In this document: positions 14,635 to 22,829 of the stretch, one piece after another
Layout of the letters: every line of letters begins with the position of its first letter
How positions within the stretch are numbered: position 1 is the stretch's first letter
Assembly (NCBI GenBank): GCA_903873565.1
Contig: CAIQOY010000224.1
Location: forward strand, 1-35,191
Origin: an uncultured Actinomycetes bacterium
Lineage (GTDB): Bacteria; Actinomycetota; Thermoleophilia; Gaiellales; F1-60-MAGs149
Length of the DNA stretch: 35,191 nt
Reading direction: 5' to 3'
Made by a program: the position numbers and the translations under genes
The notes under the pieces: model-generated
Database searches by the model: none
Seen by the model: only the letters and a program-made list of their open reading frames with translations
What the model was told of the DNA's origin: nothing

Positions 14635-16610
14635 CGCCGCTGCGAGGGCGCGAGGGCCGGCGCCTGGCCGGCGAGGACCGTGGGGTGCCGGCGGATGAAG
14701 CGGCCGACGTTGCGCAGGTGCCAGACCGTGCGATGATCGAGGAACGGCCCGTCCGAGGCGGCCTGATGGGCGTGCACGACCTCGGCGGCCGGCTCCTGCC
14801 AGACCTCCCAGCCGCGCTGCCACAGCCGCCACTGCAGCTCGATCTCCTCGACGTAGAGGGGCGCGAAGGCCTCGTCGAAGCCGCCGACGTCGTCCCAGGC
14901 CTCGCGGCGGATCATCAGGAACGCCCCGAGCGACCAGTCGACGGGCCGGGCGGCCTCCGGCTCGCCGAGGTAGTGGTCGGCGGCGTGGCGCTCCGGCGGC
15001 AGGACCCGCCGGAGCGGCGTGCGGCGGATGGCGGAGCCGACCGGCTCGGGGAAGCGGCGCGCGGCCTCCTGGTAGGAGCCGTCGAGGTTGCGCAGGACGG
15101 GCGCGACCACGCCGCAGGCGGGATGCGCATCCATGAAGGCGAGCAGCGCCGCCAGGCAGCCGGGCTGCGCCACGGCGTCGGGGTTGACGATCACGAGGTG
15201 GTCGCCCGGGGCGGCCGCGAAGGCGACGGCCTGGTTCTCGGCGTAGGAGCGGGTCTCGGGCTGCTCCACCAGCACGCAGTCGGGGTGCTGGTCGCGGACG
15301 AGCTCCGCGGTGCCGTCGCCGGGGCGGTTCGCGACCACGACGATCGTGAGGTCATCACCGAGGCCCTGCTGGCGCAGGCCCTCGATCGCGGCCGGCACGT
15401 CGTCGGCCTGGCCGGTCGACGTGATCGCGGCCACGACGCGCGCGGGCCGACCGGGGGCCACGGGTCGCACCGACCGCGGCGCTGGCGCCAGATCGGCGAC
15501 CTCCCGCCAGACGGCGAGGTAGCGCTCCGCGGCCGCATCCCAGGAGAGCTCGCGCGCCCGCTCGAGGCCGGCCGCGCGGCACGCCGCCCGCAGCTCGGCA
15601 TCGCCGATCAGCCGCTCGAGGCCCTCGGCGATCGCCGACGTCGACCGCGGGTCGACGAGCAGGGCGGCGTCGCCCGTCGTCTCCGGCAGGGCGGTGACGT
15701 CGGACGCGAGCACCGGCGTGCCACAGGCCATCGCCTCGGCGACGGGCAGCCCGAAGCCCTCGTACAGGGACGGGAACGCGAACACGCCCGCGGCGACGTA
15801 GAGGTCGCGCAGGCTGTCCGGATCGTCGACGTAGCCGATCCGCCGCACGTGGCCCGCGAGCCCGAGCGCCCGCACGCGGTCGTCGACCTCGTCGCCCCCG
15901 CGCTTGGCGTCGCCCACGAGGACGAGCGGCGGGAGGTCGCCCCGGGAGGCGCGCACGGCGGCGTAGGCCTCGAGCAGGCGGCCGAGGTTCTTGCGGGGCT
16001 GGAGCGCCCCGATGAAGAGGACGTACCCCGGCTCGAGCCCGTGCCGGGCCCGCACCCGCTCGGACGCGGCGTCGTCGGGGTGGAAGGCCGTGCCGATCCC
16101 GTTGGGGATCGCGACCACGCGGTCCGGGTCGAGGCCCCCCACGGCGTGCAGCAGGTCCTCGCGGGCGTGCTCGGACACGGTCACGACGCGCGCCGCGCGG
16201 CGCACCGACCACGGCACGAAGCGCTGGAAGGCCAGCCGGTCGGCGGTGGGCATCAGCTCGGGCGCGTAGTGGTACGAGCAGTCGTGGACGGTGACGACGC
16301 CGGGGCAGCCCAGCCCCGGCGGCAGCACGTAGTTGCCGTGGTAGAGGAGCGGGCGGTCGGCGCGCAGGCGGGCCGGGAGGCTGACCGCGACCCGCCGGTA
16401 GTTGGACCCGACCGCGACCGGCACGGGGCGCACGACGCCGGAGCCCGTGATCGCCGCCGGGACGCGTTCGGGGTCGCGCACGTACGCCAGCACCGTGAAC
16501 GGCACGTCGTCGCGGCGCGCGATCGCCTCGAGCAGCCCCGTCGCGACGGACTCGTCGCCCGTGCGGCGGCGGCCGATCACGTCGGCGTCGAACGCGATGC
16601 AGCCGGGCAT
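14616..16610 (-). CDS. Two-domain glycosyltransferase (GT4-GT2 fusion)
   Basis: A 664-residue protein with two transferases in one chain. Residues 1 to about 365 are a GT4 domain: PGVVTVHDCSYHYAPELM, GALQPRKNLGRLLEAY and SLYEGFGLPVAEAMACGTPV. After a proline-rich linker, residues about 385-664 are a GT2 domain of rhamnosyltransferase (WbbL/RfbF-like) type. It has VVVANRPGDGTAELV, the DXD-like donor site HLVIVNPDAVAQPGC, GAFLMIRREAWDDVGGFDE and the acidic EEIELQWRLWQRGWE. It probably adds two successive sugars to a surface polysaccharide. ATG at 16610 (MPGCIAFDADVIG) is chosen because the GT4 fold starts there. The same frame stays open into LysR and the dehydratase, but that extension is a GC-driven shadow. 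It begins 2 bases after the LysR stop. Confidence 0.9.
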   Translation of the reverse strand: MPGCIAFDADVIGRRRTGDESVATGLLEAIARRDDVPFTVLAYVRDPERVPAAITGSGVVRPVPVAVGSNYRRVAVSLPARLRADRPLLYHGNYVLPPGLGCPGVVTVHDCSYHYAPELMPTADRLAFQRFVPWSVRRAARVVTVSEHAREDLLHAVGGLDPDRVVAIPNGIGTAFHPDDAASERVRARHGLEPGYVLFIGALQPRKNLGRLLEAYAAVRASRGDLPPLVLVGDAKRGGDEVDDRVRALGLAGHVRRIGYVDDPDSLRDLYVAAGVFAFPSLYEGFGLPVAEAMACGTPVLASDVTALPETTGDAALLVDPRSTSAIAEGLERLIGDAELRAACRAAGLERARELSWDAAAERYLAVWREVADLAPAPRSVRPVAPGRPARVVAAITSTGQADDVPAAIEGLRQQGLGDDLTIVVVANRPGDGTAELVRDQHPDCVLVEQPETRSYAENQAVAFAAAPGDHLVIVNPDAVAQPGCLAALLAFMDAHPACGVVAPVLRNLDGSYQEAARRFPEPVGSAIRRTPLRRVLPPERHAADHYLGEPEAARPVDWSLGAFLMIRREAWDDVGGFDEAFAPLYVEEIELQWRLWQRGWEVWQEPAAEVVHAHQAASDGPFLDHRTVWHLRNVGRFIRRHPTVLAGQAPALAPSQRRQASER

Positions 16611-16612
16611 GC

Positions 16613-17563
16613 CTAGCCGACGCGACCGCCGCGCACCGGGCGCTCGCGGACCTCGTCGGGGAAGGCCGCACGCTCGCCGAGCGTCTGGCGCGCGAAGTCG
16701 AGGAACGTGGCGACCAGCCGGCCGGGCGGGCGGGCCGCGCTGCGCACCGCGTAGAAGAGGCGGTTCGGCTCCAGGCCCTTCACCGACGCGGTGGCCAGCC
16801 GGCCCTCCGCGACCTCGTGCTCGACGGCGAGGCGGGACAGGAAGGTCAGGCCGAGCCCGGCCTCGACGGCCGACTTGGCGGACTCCTGGAGGCCCAGCTC
16901 GGCCACCACGTTGAGGTCGCGGGCGCGCACGCCGAGGCCGCGCAGCTCGCGCTCCACGACCGTGCGCACGCCGGCCCCCTCCTGCTGCACCACGAGCGGG
17001 GCGGCGACGAGCTCGTCGACCGTCAGCTGCCGGCCGGCCAGCGCGTGCCCCGCGGGCACGGCGAGGACGACCTCGTCGCGCAGGAAGGGCTCGAACACGA
17101 GCGAGCGGTGGGCGCGCTCCGCGCCGACGATGCCCACCTCGAGCTGCCGGTCGAGGACGCGGTCGACGATCGTCTCCGTGTCGTCGACGCGCAGCGAGAC
17201 CGTCACGTCGGGGTTCTCGCGGTGGAAGGCGCCCAGAAGCGACGGCAGGATGCGCTCGCCCGGCCCGGTCGAGGCGCCGACCACGAGGTGGCCGGCGAGC
17301 ACGTCGCCCTCGTCCTCGAGGCTGCGCATCAGGTCGCGCTCGGCGCCGAGGATGCGCTGCGCGTGGCGGTAGGCGACCTGGCCCGCCTCCGTCGGCTCCA
17401 CGACGCGCCCGGAGCGGTCGATCAGCTGGCAGCCCAGGCGCTTCTCGAGCGACCGGATGGCGAGCGACACGGCGGGCTGGGTGACGCCGAGCTGCTCGGC
17501 CGCCTGCGAGAAGCTCGAGCGGTCGACCACGGCCACGAGCGCCGCGAGCTGCTTGGTGTCCAC
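16613..17563 (-). CDS. LysR-family transcriptional regulator
   Basis: A 316-residue LysR-type regulator. The winged helix-turn-helix fills residues 1-60 (QLAALVAVVDRSSFSQAAEQLG, VTQPAVSLAIRSLEKRLG). The periplasmic-binding-like effector domain follows from about residue 90 (GHLVVGASTGPGERILPSLLG, DRQLEVGIVGAERAH, AVEAGLGLTFLSRLAVEHEV). The effector domain resembles the CysB/CbbR side of the family; the ligand is unknown. The GTG at 17563 abuts the stop codon of the dehydratase gene with no gap, and the GT fusion starts 2 bases after this gene. It is therefore part of the sugar operon instead of the usual divergent LysR arrangement. It may regulate genes elsewhere. Confidence 0.93.
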   Translation of the reverse strand: MDTKQLAALVAVVDRSSFSQAAEQLGVTQPAVSLAIRSLEKRLGCQLIDRSGRVVEPTEAGQVAYRHAQRILGAERDLMRSLEDEGDVLAGHLVVGASTGPGERILPSLLGAFHRENPDVTVSLRVDDTETIVDRVLDRQLEVGIVGAERAHRSLVFEPFLRDEVVLAVPAGHALAGRQLTVDELVAAPLVVQQEGAGVRTVVERELRGLGVRARDLNVVAELGLQESAKSAVEAGLGLTFLSRLAVEHEVAEGRLATASVKGLEPNRLFYAVRSAARPPGRLVATFLDFARQTLGERAAFPDEVRERPVRGGRVG

Positions 17564-19420
17564 CTAGTCCCCCACCCGCTGGGGGGCGTGGCCCTCGCGG
17601 ACGGGCTCCTGGGCCGCGTCGAAGTAGAGCCGCAGCGCCGCGTCGTCGTCGCCGCGCAGGAGCGCGGACTCGATCTCGTCGAGGCGCCGGCCGAGCCAGG
17701 CGGCGTCGATGCGGCCGCGGCGCGCCCGCATCAGCTTCTCGTGGTGGGTGCGCTCGACCGACTCGTCGTCGGAGAAGAGCCGCTCGTGCAGCACCTCGCC
17801 GGGGCGGCGGCCGATCACGGTGATCTCGACGTCCTTGCCCGGCTCCTGGCCCATCAGGCGCACCATGTCGTGCGCGAGGTCCCAGATGCGGACCGGGTCG
17901 CCCATGTCGAGGACGAAGATGTCGCCCGAGCGGCCGACGCCGCCGGCCTGCACGATCAGCTGCACCGCCTCGGGGATCGTCATGAAGAAGCGCGTCATCT
18001 CGGGGTCCGTGACCGTCACCGGCCCGCCCTCGAGGATCTGCCGCCGGAACGTCGGGATCACCGAGCCGGAGCTGCCGAGCACGTTGCCGAAGCGCACGGC
18101 GATGAAGCGCGTGCCCGGCTGCTCCTGCGCCTCCGCCTCGACGACGTACTCGCAGAGCGCCTTCGAGGCGCCCATCGCCGTCTCCGAGATCACGGCCTTG
18201 TCGGTCGAGACGAGCACGAACCGCTCGACGCCCTGGGCCGCGGCGATCTCCGCGAGCGAGCGGGTGGCCAGCACGTTGTTGCGCAGCGCGCTGAACGGGT
18301 TGGCCTCCATCAGCGGCACGTGCTTGTAGGCCGCCGCGTGGAACAGCACGTCGGGCGCGGCGTCGGCGAGGATGCGGCGCATGCGGTCGGCGTCCTTGAC
18401 GTCGGCCACGCACGACACGAACTCGACGTCGGCGTTCTCGCGCAGCCACTGGTCGATCTGGAAGAGGTTGTCCTCCGCGTGGTCGATCAGGGTCAGGCGC
18501 GACGGGGCGAGGCGCGAGATCTGGCGCACGAGCTCCGAGCCGATCGAGCCGCCCGCCCCGGTCACCACCACCGACTGGCCGGCGAGGTAGCCGCCCATCG
18601 AGACGAGGTCGAGGCTGACGGGCTGGCGGCCGAGGATGTCCTCCACCTCGACCTCGCGCAGGCGGCGCAGCAGGTTCGGGTCGCCGTCGAGCAGCTCGTA
18701 GAGGCCGGGCAGCGTCTTGACCGGCACGCCCGCGCGCCGGCAGGCGTCGACGACGCGCTGGCGCACGACGCCGTCGGCGTTCGGCATCGCGATCACGACC
18801 TCGTCCGGCGGCGACGCCTTGAGGATCGCGGCCAGGTCGCCGGTGGTGCCCTCGACCTTGACGCCGTGCAGGCGCATGCCCTGCTTGCGCGGGTCGTCGT
18901 CGACGAGCCGGATCGGCGTCATCCGCAGCGCGGCGTTGCCGAGCATCTCGCGCACGATCACGGAGCCGGCGTCGCCCGCCCCGACCACCAGCACCTCGCG
19001 ACCGCGCGGGAACAGGGTCCCGCGGCCCTCGAGGATGGTGCGCGCGCCGGCGCGCACCCCGACGGTGCCGAGCAGGAGCAGCAGGAAGTAGATGACGAGG
19101 ACGCCGCGCGGCGGGGTCGCGGCCACCGGCGGGAAGAGGTTCGCGTAGAGCGCGACGACGACGACCGCGATCAGCGTGGCGCGCCCGAGCAGGCGCACGT
19201 CGCGCAGCGACACGTAGCGCCACCAGCGCGTGTAGAGGCCGTTGACCACGAAGACGAGGACCGTCAGGACGACGACCCACGGCAGGGTCTCGAGGCGCAG
19301 GATCTCCGCCCAGCGCGGGACCGTGTCGAAGCGCAGCTCGAACGCGAGCCACCAGGCGAGCGCCGCGACGGCCGCGTCCGCGGCGACGTGGCCCAGCCGG
19401 TGCCAGGAGGGGAGCCGCAT
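17564..19420 (-). CDS. Membrane-bound nucleotide-sugar 4,6-dehydratase/epimerase (CapD/WbpM/PglF family)
   Basis: A protein of about 618 residues. The first 110 residues hold four hydrophobic segments (for example LPWVVVLTVLVFVVNGLYT, VLVIYFLLLLLGTVGV). A Rossmann-like domain follows (GREVLVVGAGDAGSVIVREML), then an extended SDR domain with the cofactor loop VVTGAGGSIGSELVRQI, LVSTDKAV and MGASKALCEYV. The usual SDR tyrosine of YxxxK is Met here, as in WbpM-type enzymes acting on UDP-GlcNAc. The likely product is a 4-keto-6-deoxy sugar for a surface glycan, and the DegT-type aminotransferase nearby is the natural next step. I start at ATG 19420. The upstream ATG at 19432 lies inside the TATAAT box and cannot be on the transcript. 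Confidence 0.93.
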   Translation of the reverse strand: MRLPSWHRLGHVAADAAVAALAWWLAFELRFDTVPRWAEILRLETLPWVVVLTVLVFVVNGLYTRWWRYVSLRDVRLLGRATLIAVVVVALYANLFPPVAATPPRGVLVIYFLLLLLGTVGVRAGARTILEGRGTLFPRGREVLVVGAGDAGSVIVREMLGNAALRMTPIRLVDDDPRKQGMRLHGVKVEGTTGDLAAILKASPPDEVVIAMPNADGVVRQRVVDACRRAGVPVKTLPGLYELLDGDPNLLRRLREVEVEDILGRQPVSLDLVSMGGYLAGQSVVVTGAGGSIGSELVRQISRLAPSRLTLIDHAEDNLFQIDQWLRENADVEFVSCVADVKDADRMRRILADAAPDVLFHAAAYKHVPLMEANPFSALRNNVLATRSLAEIAAAQGVERFVLVSTDKAVISETAMGASKALCEYVVEAEAQEQPGTRFIAVRFGNVLGSSGSVIPTFRRQILEGGPVTVTDPEMTRFFMTIPEAVQLIVQAGGVGRSGDIFVLDMGDPVRIWDLAHDMVRLMGQEPGKDVEITVIGRRPGEVLHERLFSDDESVERTHHEKLMRARRGRIDAAWLGRRLDEIESALLRGDDDAALRLYFDAAQEPVREGHAPQRVGD

Positions 19421-19430
19421 ATCAGCGATC

Positions 19431-19436
19431 ATTATA
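19431..19436 (-). promoter_or_regulatory. Consensus -10 box (TATAAT) for the sugar dehydratase operon
   Basis: A perfect TATAAT on the minus strand, striking in such GC-rich DNA, lies 10 bases before the ATG at 19420. It overlaps the in-frame ATG at 19432. No good -35 hexamer is visible. It should start the dehydratase - LysR - glycosyltransferase transcript with a leader of only a few bases. Confidence 0.6.
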
Positions 19437-19474
19437 GGTGCTTCCGCCCGTCATGAGGCAGGCGGCACAAGGCC

Positions 19475-20479
19475 TCAGGCGAGGCCGGACAGCGCGAGGT
19501 CGACGAGCAGCGCCGGATCCCGCAGGACGGGCGCGTCCGCGGGACCGCGCGGGGCGATCACGAGCTCGTCGGCGCGCGCGAGCCGGCGCAGCCGCCCCTG
19601 GGCGATCAGCGCCCGGTCGACGGCGCCGATCTCCCCCGCGAACGTCGTCCAGACGGGCGTGCCGAGCACGACCGCCTCGCGGTTCATCGTGCCCCCGGCC
19701 GAGACCACGAGGTCGGCCGTGGCCACCAGGCTGCGGGCGTCGACGGCGCGCTCGGGCACGATCAGCCGCAGGCCGAGCGCCCGGATCCCCGCCCCCTGCT
19801 CCGCCGTGCGCGGCAGGACGACCTGGTCGACCCGCTCGTCGGCGGCGAGGCGCCGCAGCACCTCCTCGAACAGCGGGTTGCCGACGCGGTGGTAGAGGGC
19901 GAGCTCGGGCGGCGGGCGCAGGACGGCGAGAAGGGCGTCGTCGCGCACCCCGAGCGATCCCCGCACGGACGAGTCCGGCGCGAAGCCGAACAGCGCGTAC
20001 TCCTCCTTGAGGCCGGGGTAGCGCACGACCTTCGCGGGCGCCGCCCCGTGCCGGGTGACCGCCTCGAGCGGGATGGCGTCGGGCACGAGGACGCGCGCGG
20101 CGAGGCGGCAGTTGACGCCGTGCTGCAGGCGCGCCCCCTCGTAGTCGAACATCGTCACCGCCGGGAAGCCGAGCGTGCGCGCCACCATCGGCTGGTCGGT
20201 CGAGCCGTGCGCGAGCGCCGCGTCGAAGCCGCGCCCGCGCGCCCAGCGGCGCAGGGCGTGCACGCGGCCGACCGCGGCCCGGCCCTTGCCGGCCCGCGAG
20301 CGGCCGCCGTGCTCCCCGACCTCCTCGACGGCGAGGCCGTGCAGGGCCGCGAGCTCGGCGGTCTGGCCGTAGGGCCGCGCGGTCAGGAGCACCTCCGCCC
20401 CGCGCGCCTCGAGGACGCGCACGAGCGGCGCGAGCACCGGCACGTGCGGCGCGTTGGTGAGGTCGACCCAGACGCGCAT
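19475..20479 (-). CDS. DUF354 (GT-B-like) protein
   Basis: A 334-residue member of the DUF354 family, which has a glycosyltransferase GT-B-like fold related to UDP-GlcNAc 2-epimerase/MurG. Signatures are the N-terminal RVWVDLTNAPHVPVLAPLVR, ARPYGQTAELAALHG, AHGSTDQPMVARTLGFP, FDYEGARLQHGVNCRLA, RYPGLKEEYALFGF and VVSAGGTMNREAVVLGTPVWTTF. No signal peptide or membrane helix is visible. Function is unproven. The neighbouring DegT aminotransferase (4 bases upstream, same strand) and the dehydratase downstream point to surface-sugar metabolism. The start is ATG at 20479. Confidence 0.87.
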   Translation of the reverse strand: MRVWVDLTNAPHVPVLAPLVRVLEARGAEVLLTARPYGQTAELAALHGLAVEEVGEHGGRSRAGKGRAAVGRVHALRRWARGRGFDAALAHGSTDQPMVARTLGFPAVTMFDYEGARLQHGVNCRLAARVLVPDAIPLEAVTRHGAAPAKVVRYPGLKEEYALFGFAPDSSVRGSLGVRDDALLAVLRPPPELALYHRVGNPLFEEVLRRLAADERVDQVVLPRTAEQGAGIRALGLRLIVPERAVDARSLVATADLVVSAGGTMNREAVVLGTPVWTTFAGEIGAVDRALIAQGRLRRLARADELVIAPRGPADAPVLRDPALLVDLALSGLA

Positions 20480-20483
20480 CGCC

Positions 20484-21593
20484 CTAGGCGATCGGCGCGA
20501 GCGACGCCTCGAGGGCGCCGACGACGGCGGCCTGCTGGTCGGCGGCCAGCGTCGGGTACATCGGCAGGGCGATGCACTCGCGGGCGGCGCGCTCCGTCTC
20601 GGGGAGGCTGCCCGGCGCGTAGCCGAGGTCCGCGAAGACGGGCTGGAGGTGGTGCGGCGTGTCGTAGTAGACGACGGCGCCGACCTCGGCCGCCTTGAGG
20701 GCGGCCTGCACGGCGTCGCGGTCGCGGCAGCGCGCCATGTAGAGGTGGTAGATGGGCTCCGCGCCCGGGGCGGTCGCCGGCGGCTCGACGAAGCGGTCGA
20801 TCCCGAGCTCGAGGTAGCGGGCGGCGACGGCGCGGCGGGCCTCGTTCCAGCCGGGGAGCTCCGGCAGGAGCACCCGCAGGATCGCGGCCTGCAGCTCGTC
20901 GAGGCGCGAGTTCATGCCCACCTGCGTGAAGGTGCGCTTGTCCTTCGAGCCGTGGAAGCGCAGCTCGCGGATCCGCTCGGCGACGTCGCCGTCGGGGGTG
21001 GTGACGAGCCCGCCGTCCCCGAAGCCGCCGAGGTTCTTCGTCGGGAAGAACGAGAAGGTGGCGATGTCGCCGATCGCGCCGCAGCGCACCCCGTCGAGGC
21101 TCGCGCCGTAGGCCTGGGCCGCGTCCTCGATCAGGAGCAGGCCGTGCGCGTCGGCGATCACGCGCAGCGCGGCCATCGGGGCCGGGTGCCCGAACAGGTG
21201 CACGGCCATGATCGCGCGCGTCCGCGGGGTCACGCAGGCGGCCACGGCGTCGGGGTCGAGCTGGTACGTAGCCGGGTCGATGTCGGCGAAGACCGGCGTC
21301 GCGCCGACGGCGGCGATCGACTCGGGCGTCGCGTAGAAGGTGTACGCCGGGCAGATCACCTCGTCGCCCGCGCCGACGCCGTGGACGCGCAGCGCGAGGA
21401 TCAGGGCGTCGGTGCCGTTGGCGACGCCGACCGCGTGGGCGACGCCGAGATCGGCGGCCGTCTCCTCCTCGAGCGCCCGCACGTTCGGGCCGAGGATGAA
21501 CACGCCGCTCTCGATCACCTCGGCGACGGCGGCCTGGATGCGCGCGTGCAGGGGCCGCCACTGGCCGCTCAGGTCCATCAGGGGCACGCCCAT
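20484..21593 (-). CDS. DegT/DnrJ/EryC1 family sugar aminotransferase
   Basis: A 369-residue PLP enzyme of the DegT/DnrJ/EryC1/StrS family, which aminates keto-sugar nucleotides. It begins GVPLMDLSGQW with the family's substrate loop. GVANGTDALILALR marks the phosphate-binding region, Asp157 in LIEDAAQAYGA contacts the cofactor ring, and Lys186 in FSFFPTKNLGGFGDGG is the Schiff-base lysine. QVGMNSRLDELQAAIL is also typical. The partner would be a 4-keto sugar, as made by the dehydratase encoded nearby. The start is ATG at 21593, with a TACCCT box 7 bases upstream. A much longer frame upstream lies antisense to RNase D and is not coding. The DUF354 gene follows after 4 bases. Confidence 0.93.
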   Translation of the reverse strand: MGVPLMDLSGQWRPLHARIQAAVAEVIESGVFILGPNVRALEEETAADLGVAHAVGVANGTDALILALRVHGVGAGDEVICPAYTFYATPESIAAVGATPVFADIDPATYQLDPDAVAACVTPRTRAIMAVHLFGHPAPMAALRVIADAHGLLLIEDAAQAYGASLDGVRCGAIGDIATFSFFPTKNLGGFGDGGLVTTPDGDVAERIRELRFHGSKDKRTFTQVGMNSRLDELQAAILRVLLPELPGWNEARRAVAARYLELGIDRFVEPPATAPGAEPIYHLYMARCRDRDAVQAALKAAEVGAVVYYDTPHHLQPVFADLGYAPGSLPETERAARECIALPMYPTLAADQQAAVVGALEASLAPIA

Positions 21594-21600
21594 GGGCCAC

Positions 21601-21606
21601 AGGGTA
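21601..21606 (-). promoter_or_regulatory. -10 box (TACCCT) of a leaderless promoter for the DegT-DUF354 operon
   Basis: TACCCT on the minus strand lies exactly 7 bases before the ATG at 21593. It is back to back with the same hexamer serving RNase D on the other strand. Confidence 0.55.
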
Positions 21607-21629
21607 CCGCCCGGCTCCCGACGTGGCGC

Positions 21630-21635
21630 TACCCT
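21630..21635 (+). promoter_or_regulatory. -10 box (TACCCT) of a leaderless promoter for the RNase D gene
   Basis: TACCCT on the plus strand lies 6 bases before the GTG at 21642. With the box at 21601-21606 it makes a compact divergent promoter pair in a 48-base gap. Confidence 0.55.
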
Positions 21636-21641
21636 GCGCGG

Positions 21642-22829
21642 GTGACGCCGCCGCCCGCCCTGGTCTCGGACCCCGCCGGCGTGGACGCGCTGGTGGCGGC
21701 GGTCCGGGCGGCGGGCACCTGCGCGCTCGACACCGAGTTCCTCTGGGAGAAGACCTACGCGCCGCAGCTGTGCCTCGCCCAGATCGCGGTCGGCGACGAG
21801 ATCTGGCTGGTCGACCCGCTCGCCGGGGCGCCGCTCGAGCCGATCGCGGACCTCGTGCGCGACCCGGCCGTCGAGAAGCTGATGCACGCCCCCTCCGCCG
21901 ACCTGATCGCCTTCGGCCTGCACTTCGGCGCCGTCCCCGCGAACGTCTTCGACACGCAGATCGCCGCGGGCTTCGTCGGCCTGACGGCCGGCGCGGGCCT
22001 CGACCGCCTGCTCGACCAGGTCCTCAAGGTGCGCCTCAGCCACGACGAGACCTTCTCCGACTGGAGCCGGCGCCCCCTCACCGACACGCAGTGCCTGTAC
22101 GCGGCCGACGACGTCCGCCACCTCGCCGCCCTCGTGGCCGAGCTGCGCCGGCGCCTCGCCGAGCGGGGCCGCGGCGAGTGGGCCCAGGCCGAGATCGAGC
22201 GCCGCTTCTGCAGCCCGGAGGCGGCCGGCGCGGACCCCGAGCGCTCGTGGCGCAAGGTGCAGCGCCGCGGCCGGCTCTCGCCCACCGCGCAGGCCGTCCT
22301 CGTCGACGTCGCCGCCTGGCGCGAGCGCACCGCCCGCCGCCGCGACCAGCCGACCGCGTGGGTCATGAAGGACCCCACCCTCGTCGAGATCGCCCGCGCC
22401 GCGCCCCGCACGGCCGACGACCTGCGCCGCATCCGCGGCGTCGGCAAGGGCTTCGCCGGCCGCGAGGCCGACGACCTCCTGGCCGCCGTCGAGGCCGGCC
22501 TCGGGCGCACCCCGCCGCCGGCGGAGCCGTCCGTGCCGCAGCGCGTCGCGCGCCGCGTCGAGGCCGTCGCGACGCTCGCCGTCCCGATGGCCCGCATCCG
22601 CTGCCTCGACCAGGACCTCGCGCCCGAGCTGGTCGCCACGCGCGCCGACCTCGACCGCTTCCTCGAGGCCGTCGTCGTCGGCGAGGGCGTCGAGGACCTG
22701 CCGCTCGGCCAGGGCTGGCGTCGCGAGCTGCTCGGCGACGACCTGATCCGGCTCGCCGCCGGCGAGGTCGCGCTGTCGCTCAACCGGGAGGCCCCGTACC
22801 TCAGGATCGAGGAGCGCCCCGGTGGGTAG
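21642..22829 (+). CDS. rnd: Ribonuclease D (DEDD 3'-5' exoribonuclease with HRDC domain)
   Basis: A 395-residue exoribonuclease involved in 3' trimming of tRNA precursors and other stable RNAs. The DEDDy catalytic set is visible: Asp30 and Glu32 in CALDTEFLWEKTY, Asp87 in MHAPSADLIAFG, and Tyr153/Asp157 in CLYAADDVRHL. A helical HRDC domain follows at about residues 210-290 (KVQRRGRLSPTAQAVLVDV, DLRRIRGVGKGF), then a further helical region. The length matches RNase D. The start is GTG at 21642, directly behind a TACCCT box. The last 8 bases overlap the start of the CPTC membrane protein gene, so the two are cotranscribed. Confidence 0.94.
   Translation: MTPPPALVSDPAGVDALVAAVRAAGTCALDTEFLWEKTYAPQLCLAQIAVGDEIWLVDPLAGAPLEPIADLVRDPAVEKLMHAPSADLIAFGLHFGAVPANVFDTQIAAGFVGLTAGAGLDRLLDQVLKVRLSHDETFSDWSRRPLTDTQCLYAADDVRHLAALVAELRRRLAERGRGEWAQAEIERRFCSPEAAGADPERSWRKVQRRGRLSPTAQAVLVDVAAWRERTARRRDQPTAWVMKDPTLVEIARAAPRTADDLRRIRGVGKGFAGREADDLLAAVEAGLGRTPPPAEPSVPQRVARRVEAVATLAVPMARIRCLDQDLAPELVATRADLDRFLEAVVVGEGVEDLPLGQGWRRELLGDDLIRLAAGEVALSLNREAPYLRIEERPGG

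Noticed and set aside
14616..19352. A continuous 1578-codon open frame on the minus strand, looking like a giant protein
   Set aside because: Only its last 664 codons match a family (the GT4-GT2 fusion). The rest is Arg/Ala/Gly/Pro-rich and lies over the LysR and dehydratase genes in another frame, a usual effect of extreme GC content.
16817..19456. An 879-codon plus-strand frame opposite the LysR and dehydratase genes
   Set aside because: Its composition (Arg, His, Val, Glu-rich repeats such as HAGPLLLHHER) has no family features, and it is the complement of well-supported genes.
19437..19474. Imperfect inverted repeat TGAGGC...GCCTCA in the gap between the dehydratase and DUF354 genes
   Set aside because: Only a 6-base stem with a 12-base loop and no U-tract; too weak to call as a terminator or operator.
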